Below, in pieces: positions 59,789 to 64,000 of a stretch of 64,000 nt of DNA. The position numbers and the translations under genes were made by a program. The stretch spans positions 434,001-498,000 of the forward strand of contig MU405213.1 in the NCBI GenBank assembly GCA_022836615.1, in the 5' to 3' direction. The DNA comes from Annulohypoxylon bovei var. microspora (taxonomy: Eukaryota; Ascomycota; Sordariomycetes; Xylariales; Hypoxylaceae). The number at the start of each line of letters is the position of its first letter. Position 1 is the first letter of the stretch. The notes under the pieces are model-generated. The model saw only the letters and a program-made list of their open reading frames with translations. It did not search any database and was not told the origin of the DNA.

Positions 59789-59986
59789 ATGCCAAGCCCG
59801 CGTTACGATATCTCACCAAGAACTTTATCACAGAAAAGGCTACGAGATTCGCCCGCCGACGGGGACATCATATCACGACATCTGACGGAGGCGCCCAATG
59901 AACCAATCGGGTGTGCTCGTTTCAAAACCAAAGGTCCGAGCCAGGCTTGTTTTGGCGCCCAGAGCGGGTTACAGTCGCAATCATAG
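59789..59986 (+). CDS. Possible small hypothetical protein
   Basis: A 65-codon ORF starts MPSPRYDISPRTLSQKRLR, polar and without a known domain. AT-rich promoter-like sequence and a start context with A at -3 precede it. I do not recognise it; it could be a chance ORF. Confidence 0.2.
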   Translation: MPSPRYDISPRTLSQKRLRDSPADGDIISRHLTEAPNEPIGCARFKTKGPSQACFGAQSGLQSQS

Positions 59987-60726
59987 GGATGAATGCTTTC
60001 ATTAACAGGATGGAAATTGTCAGATTCAAAATGAAGGATTCCAAGTCACGAGGACGGCAATTCGGTGGTTGGATGCCACACCATAACTGGGCTTAGCCTT
60101 GACCGGACCTGGCCTGGCCTGACGAAGATGCGACAGATATCTATATCGAAGAAAGGAAAAAGAACACCACCTGGTTGTCTCGCGATGGGATCGGTCCCGG
60201 TTCGATTTCCTGTCCCCCGCACATTTCATGCAAGTAGCCCACCACATCTCCCGTCATCGTTTCTCATGCAACCCTCTTTCTCGACACAAGGATTTTTTAG
60301 AGGGGGAGGGAAGGGGAAGCTGAGCTGAGGTACGATGTATGTATGTACCCCGAGCCCTAGCAGGGCAAGTTATTAGTAGTGTAGTTGATGCACATCATTG
60401 GACCAGGGGACGATGCCATGGTCCAACTTGATACTAACCACCTGAGATGCTGATAGCTCACATTTTCATCATGTCATCGGAGGCTGATGATACACCCCGA
60501 TTGTCATCTGCACAACGGCCAGCCCACAGGCGGGAGCTTCCTCCTTACTTTCCGCATCAAGGATGCAGTATAGGAATACGTACATACACATGTACATACT
60601 GAATCTTCAACTCCTGAAAGCAGTTAATCACTGCTTACGGACTTGGATCAAGGCTACGATCCTCTAGGAGTCGGGAATACATATATACATACATAGAGCA
60701 CCTAGGTGCAAATCTAGACCTCAGAT

Positions 60727-60775
60727 TCATGTATGTATGTACATACTTACCTAGGTAGGTATATATGTACATAGG
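60727..60775. repeat. ATGTATGTACATAC / TACCTAGGTAGGTA repeat cluster
   Basis: TATGTATGTACATAC is followed by TTACCTAGGTAGGTATATATG. The purely intergenic cluster mixes the two short motifs seen across the window. Confidence 0.75.
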
Positions 60776-61295
60776 CCTCATGCATAGACCTCATGCCAGG
60801 CGTTCATGCAGCCTGGCGATTGGGGCCGCTGTCGTTCTGTCCTATCTGTATTTGCTATGCTGTGTCGCTTATCCACTTTAGGGTCACAATGGATGGGGTG
60901 CCATGATTCAATATTATCGAGTCGGGTTGCATTCCCGACCCGTGCCTCCTCTCTCCTGTGCAGCCGCAGCGTTTTTTTTTTATGTTTTACCGGCATGAAC
61001 AATTGCCACCCTCTCGCTGCCTCGACGCGCGAGCTTGCTATTCCTCAACCTGCTTCTCCGACTACGTTGTAGTGGCCTTCCTGTTGGGTCGTGACCGATA
61101 TGTGGAGTGTTTTAAAGAAATTGACTTGTGTTTCCGGCGATTGGTGAGCAAAGACCCGATATAGGGTTGCCGTGCTTAGAATTGCTCGAGAAGATGAGCT
61201 TGCCTAAACTCAAGCTGAACCCGGCTACATTGCGATCCGGAGTTAATAATCTTTGACCCTCAAGATAAAAACGTTGATTCACCTTCATACAGTAA

Positions 61296-61598
61296 TCATT
61301 CATTCACCATTAACTCTATGGAACCCCTGGTTTTTGTTAGACTAGAGAGTGTTTGGCAAATATAGCGACGACCATGGTAGTGATCTGTGGACGAGCCAGG
61401 AGTTCCAGATCTGGTTCTAATTTCGTCCATTAAAAATGTCTTACTGGTCTTCGACTCCATCATGAGTTTCGTTACGAGGCATTTGGGCTGTTGAGGGGAA
61501 CGCATTGACCTGTAAATGTCACTGGAAACGAGAATGGTATACTGGTGGGGGTTGACGCTCTCCACAGTAATGGGGGTGGCATACTTTCGACGCGACAT
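61296..61598 (-). CDS. Possible hypothetical protein, exon B
   Basis: This 100-codon ORF starts MSRRKYATPITVESVNPHQ and contains YTILVSSDIYRSMRSPQQPK. Its codon use looks protein-like. It lies just downstream of the ORF at 61670-61912 on the same strand, so it may be a second exon of one gene, but the phases I tried did not join. No family is recognised. Confidence 0.3.
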   Translation of the reverse strand: MSRRKYATPITVESVNPHQYTILVSSDIYRSMRSPQQPKCLVTKLMMESKTSKTFLMDEIRTRSGTPGSSTDHYHGRRYICQTLSSLTKTRGSIELMVNE

Positions 61599-61669
61599 GG
61601 GTAGGCAGGTAGGTAGGCAAGAATATCGAGTCGAGACCAGCCCTTAAAATAATCATAAATAGGACACGC

Positions 61670-61912
61670 TTACTTGCGAAGGGAGGGTATACAGACAGGC
61701 ATCAAGAGATTGTCACTAGGCCACATATGCGGATCATACTTGCTTCTGTTCCCTGCTTGGCTGGCACTGCCTGTGCTGCGGCGGCAACGGATGCTCCTCA
61801 TGCGCGCCCGCTTGCTTGAATCTTGCTGCTCGTTACGTGGGGTGGTTGGGAGTTGTAACTTGGAAGAAGGGGGGGTCGGAGAGCGCAAAAGGTTCATGGC
61901 TATCGATTTCAT
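61670..61912 (-). CDS. Possible hypothetical protein, exon A
   Basis: The ORF from MKSIAMNLLRSPTPPSSKLQ runs 80 codons, Ser/Arg/Pro-rich, and ends at a TAAGCG that could be part of a GTAAGC splice donor. The same frame is open further upstream to 62230. No domain is seen. It may belong with the ORF at 61296-61598. Confidence 0.3.
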   Translation of the reverse strand: MKSIAMNLLRSPTPPSSKLQLPTTPRNEQQDSSKRARMRSIRCRRSTGSASQAGNRSKYDPHMWPSDNLLMPVCIPSLRK

Positions 61913-62230
61913 CTTACGAAAAGAATATCTCGAATGGCTGACTGACACGGGGCAGAACCTTCCCTCCATACGATGATGATCATGTTCCTTGTATTTACGT
62001 ATGTAGTATAGACCGAAAGTGCGGCTTTTTGAATTCCCTCGGTTATGATCCGCACCCCGTCTTGTTTCGCTGCCGACATGATCTTCTGGAAAGAAGTAGT
62101 GGAGGAGGATAAGCATTGTCAGCAATAGCAATTGCTTGTCTCTATCCCTGTTCACTTTTCCCGCTAGATATGTAAGTGCGGTTATGTGCTGTAGTAGTAC
62201 CATGCCGCGCCGCACATACATACTACGCAT

Positions 62231-62265
62231 CTAGGTAGGTATGTATGTACCTACCTACATATGTA
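62231..62265. repeat. Inverted TAGGTAGGTATG / GTACCTACCTACATA repeat
   Basis: CTAGGTAGGTATG is followed four bases later by its near-complement TACCTACCTACAT, so the site can fold as a hairpin. It belongs to the dispersed repeat family. Confidence 0.7.
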
Positions 62266-62488
62266 CTAGAGAGTACATAATGCTGCGTACATCATAGTGC
62301 TTATTATCTATGTAAGCATCCACGATGTTGTAGCAGTAAGTAGTTAAGAATGATCCTTAACCACTTAATAAGTAAGAATATAATACAGGGTGTGGGCCAC
62401 GGTGCATGCACGATGTAAGATTGATTTTCAGATCAACGGTGGCCCCTTGGAAATAAAGATATGTATAAGTTTTCACATGTACTAGGTA

Positions 62489-62581
62489 CTTGTCAGGCTT
62501 TTAATCAGCCGACTTTTTACCGGAGCTTCGCACCTGAAGTCAGGGACTTTTAAAGAGAATCGTACTTTTAAAAAGAATTTT
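62489..62581 (+). repeat. Left terminal inverted repeat
   Basis: A 93-base arm, matched by 62989-63081 in reverse complement with one difference. It contains internal CTTTTAAA-type palindromic pieces. Confidence 0.85.
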
Positions 62582-62988
62582 CGAAAATTCTTGGCAAGTA
62601 CTTACTTTTCTTAGCGATCTACACCTAATATGAAGTACTTTTATAGAATCAATTAATGCATATTCAATGCATATTCAATTTTAAAGCACTTTTAACCCAG
62701 ATGTACCCGTTCTTTTTCGTCCAATACCTTTATACCATTCATACGAAACGTAAATGATTTTTTATTAATTTTAATATGCGATTTTAAATGTGATGCGGCC
62801 GGTTGAAAATATTGGTGATGTTTTATATATGACTTTATGAAGGTGTAAATGCTGTTTTGTGAAATATATAAATTAAACATGTGCGAAGCGTTTGTTTAAG
62901 TAAATAAGATATGTATAAAAAAAAACATATTGAATATATGAAGTGTACATAATTTTATACGTGGATTACTAGTAAAAGCAAGTACCTT

Positions 62989-63081
62989 AAAATTCTTTTT
63001 AAAAGTACGATTCTTTTTAAAAGTCCCTGACTTCAGGTGCGAAGCTCCGGTAAAAAGTCGGCTGATTAAAAGCCTGACAAG
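62989..63081 (-). repeat. Right terminal inverted repeat
   Basis: A 93-base arm, the reverse complement of 62489-62581. Confidence 0.85.
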
Positions 63082-63083
63082 TA

Positions 63084-64000
63084 TTGCTCAAATCTGTAAT
63101 ATAATCCAAGCTTGACAATGGATAAGAATAGAGATATGTACAGATGTAAACCCGTTCGAAATCCTTGCCGTCGATCACATTTTGTTAATTATCAACTTAC
63201 ATAGGTATGTAACAACCTGTTTACGGGATAACTAAATAGACACAGATATTTCTTGCGCGAGATCGACCTTTCCGTGATTGCTACATACATATTAACTGGA
63301 CTGCGAGTAGATAGCCATGCGAGAAAGAAGCGCGCAGGGCTGGGGAATGGATCCGCAGAACCGCAGTGTCTACCGTATACCAAGAAATTATATTATACTA
63401 TGCACATAGTACAGCACGACAGCTTATGTTACACATGTAACAAGGCATTGTTAGCTACCTAGATAATTTGAGCTCTTGGAACGGTTGCTCTTGTGACCGC
63501 TATATACATCCGGCTTCCAGGAAATGCTTGTGAACAAAGACGAGAAGGGAATTCTAAACTAGCAGACCGACGAGCTGCTTGAACAACCTTGTGGACCGGC
63601 ATCTAAATTAGACCACACCGGTCAAGATTCATAGGGCCAAGACGGCCTCGAAGAGACGAGATTCAAGACTATTGCTTCAGGCCAGCCACCGCCACGTGAA
63701 AGCCATGACATGGCATTGAAATCTCTAAAACGGGCTACGACTTAGATAATGGTAACGAAGAAGAATAGACCCTGTATCTAAAGTTCCAAGAGGGCAAGAA
63801 AATAGCGAAACCAATAACCGGCGATCATCGGACAAGCGCGATGGAGCATCGGCAAGGATTTGCGGCGACAAGGATAAGAAGTGAGAGTGGAGGTCGAGAG
63901 GAGAGGGGTGTTTGGTTAAGATCTGGACATGGACCTCCTGGCGAAAGAGCGGTGAGAGCCACTACAAGTAGAATGAAGCTTTGGCCTATCGTTTTGTCGG
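63084..64000. other. Window end, no gene seen
   Basis: I recognise no gene or repeat family. The last 500 bp are more GC-rich and purine-rich (AGAGTGGAGGTCGAGAGGAG near 63885) and could be the edge of a gene outside the window, but stop codons are frequent in all frames. Confidence 0.35.

Larger units (their letters stand above)
59236..62488. other. Gene-poor 3.3-kb region
   Basis: Nothing is firmly assigned. Weak ORFs at 59789-59986 (+) and 61296-61912 (-) are listed apart. Dispersed repeats occur at about 59583-59630, 60580-60600, 60708, 60727-60775, 61604-61618 and 62231-62265, making this one of the densest stretches for the TACCTAGG family. Confidence 0.45.
62489..63081. mobile_element. 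593-bp MITE with TA target duplication
   Basis: The two ends are inverted copies 93 bp long (62489-62581 and 62989-63081) starting CTTGTCAGGCTTTTAATCAG. I find one mismatch between them, at arm position 67. TA dinucleotides flank both ends (62487-62488 and 63082-63083), as for Tc1/mariner or related insertions. The roughly 407-bp interior is AT-rich and has only a 62-codon ORF without transposase features. It is therefore a non-autonomous element. The near-identical arms suggest a recent origin. Confidence 0.85.

Noticed and set aside
60180..60235. GGTTCGATTTC resembling a tRNA B box
   Set aside because: No matching A box or foldable cloverleaf arms were found around it.
1..64000. CRISPR array or prokaryotic-style operons
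   Set aside because: No regularly spaced repeats with unique spacers were found; the genes have spliceosomal introns and eukaryotic families.

Overview
The window looks like a nuclear chromosome segment of a filamentous ascomycete (Pezizomycotina). Sordariomycetes is my best guess, and a Xylariales-like fungus is possible, but no marker gene proves it. The evidence is many short GT-AG introns (mostly 48-230 nt), fungal-specific families (CCG-6-type cell-wall protein, fungal opsin, COP9 signalosome CSN3, MGR3-like TPR protein, fungal C2H2 and bZIP regulators) and long intergenic spaces. Those spaces are peppered with palindromic TACCTAGGTAGGTA-type repeats. Exon joins below were made by hand and kept only where reading phase and family alignment agreed.

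Left part (1-12.9 kb): a small bZIP regulator (-), a gene-poor stretch with a 7-bp minisatellite, then a divergent pair, MGR3-like (-) and a cytochrome-b5-like heme protein (+). A small Cys-rich conserved protein (-) and a weak ORF cluster that may be a gene relic follow.

Middle-left (12.9-26.4 kb): two long C2H2 regulators, at 12.96-15.70 kb and 21.82-23.57 kb, share finger architecture and a linker motif. They flank a 6.1-kb gene-poor region that holds a clear 378-bp hAT-type MITE with an 8-bp target duplication. A protein with a ubiquitin-like ULD domain and a Gly-Arg tail follows.

Middle (27-43 kb) is gene-dense: complex I 24-kDa subunit, nuclear Prx/BCP-type peroxiredoxin, tannase/feruloyl esterase, a retinal-binding opsin with the proton-pump residues, CSN3, RPA1, a dienelactone hydrolase and a quinone-oxidoreductase-like MDR enzyme.

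Right part (43-64 kb): a GPI-anchored CCG-6-like wall protein stands alone in a sparse region. Next comes a compact trio: Dal5-type MFS transporter (+), large ATP-grasp ligase (-) and ACSS3-type acyl-CoA synthetase (-). I flag this trio as a possible small, undescribed metabolic cluster. A BRCT protein follows, then a sparse end with a 593-bp MITE that has 93-bp inverted repeats and TA target duplication. No rRNA, convincing tRNA or CRISPR array was found.
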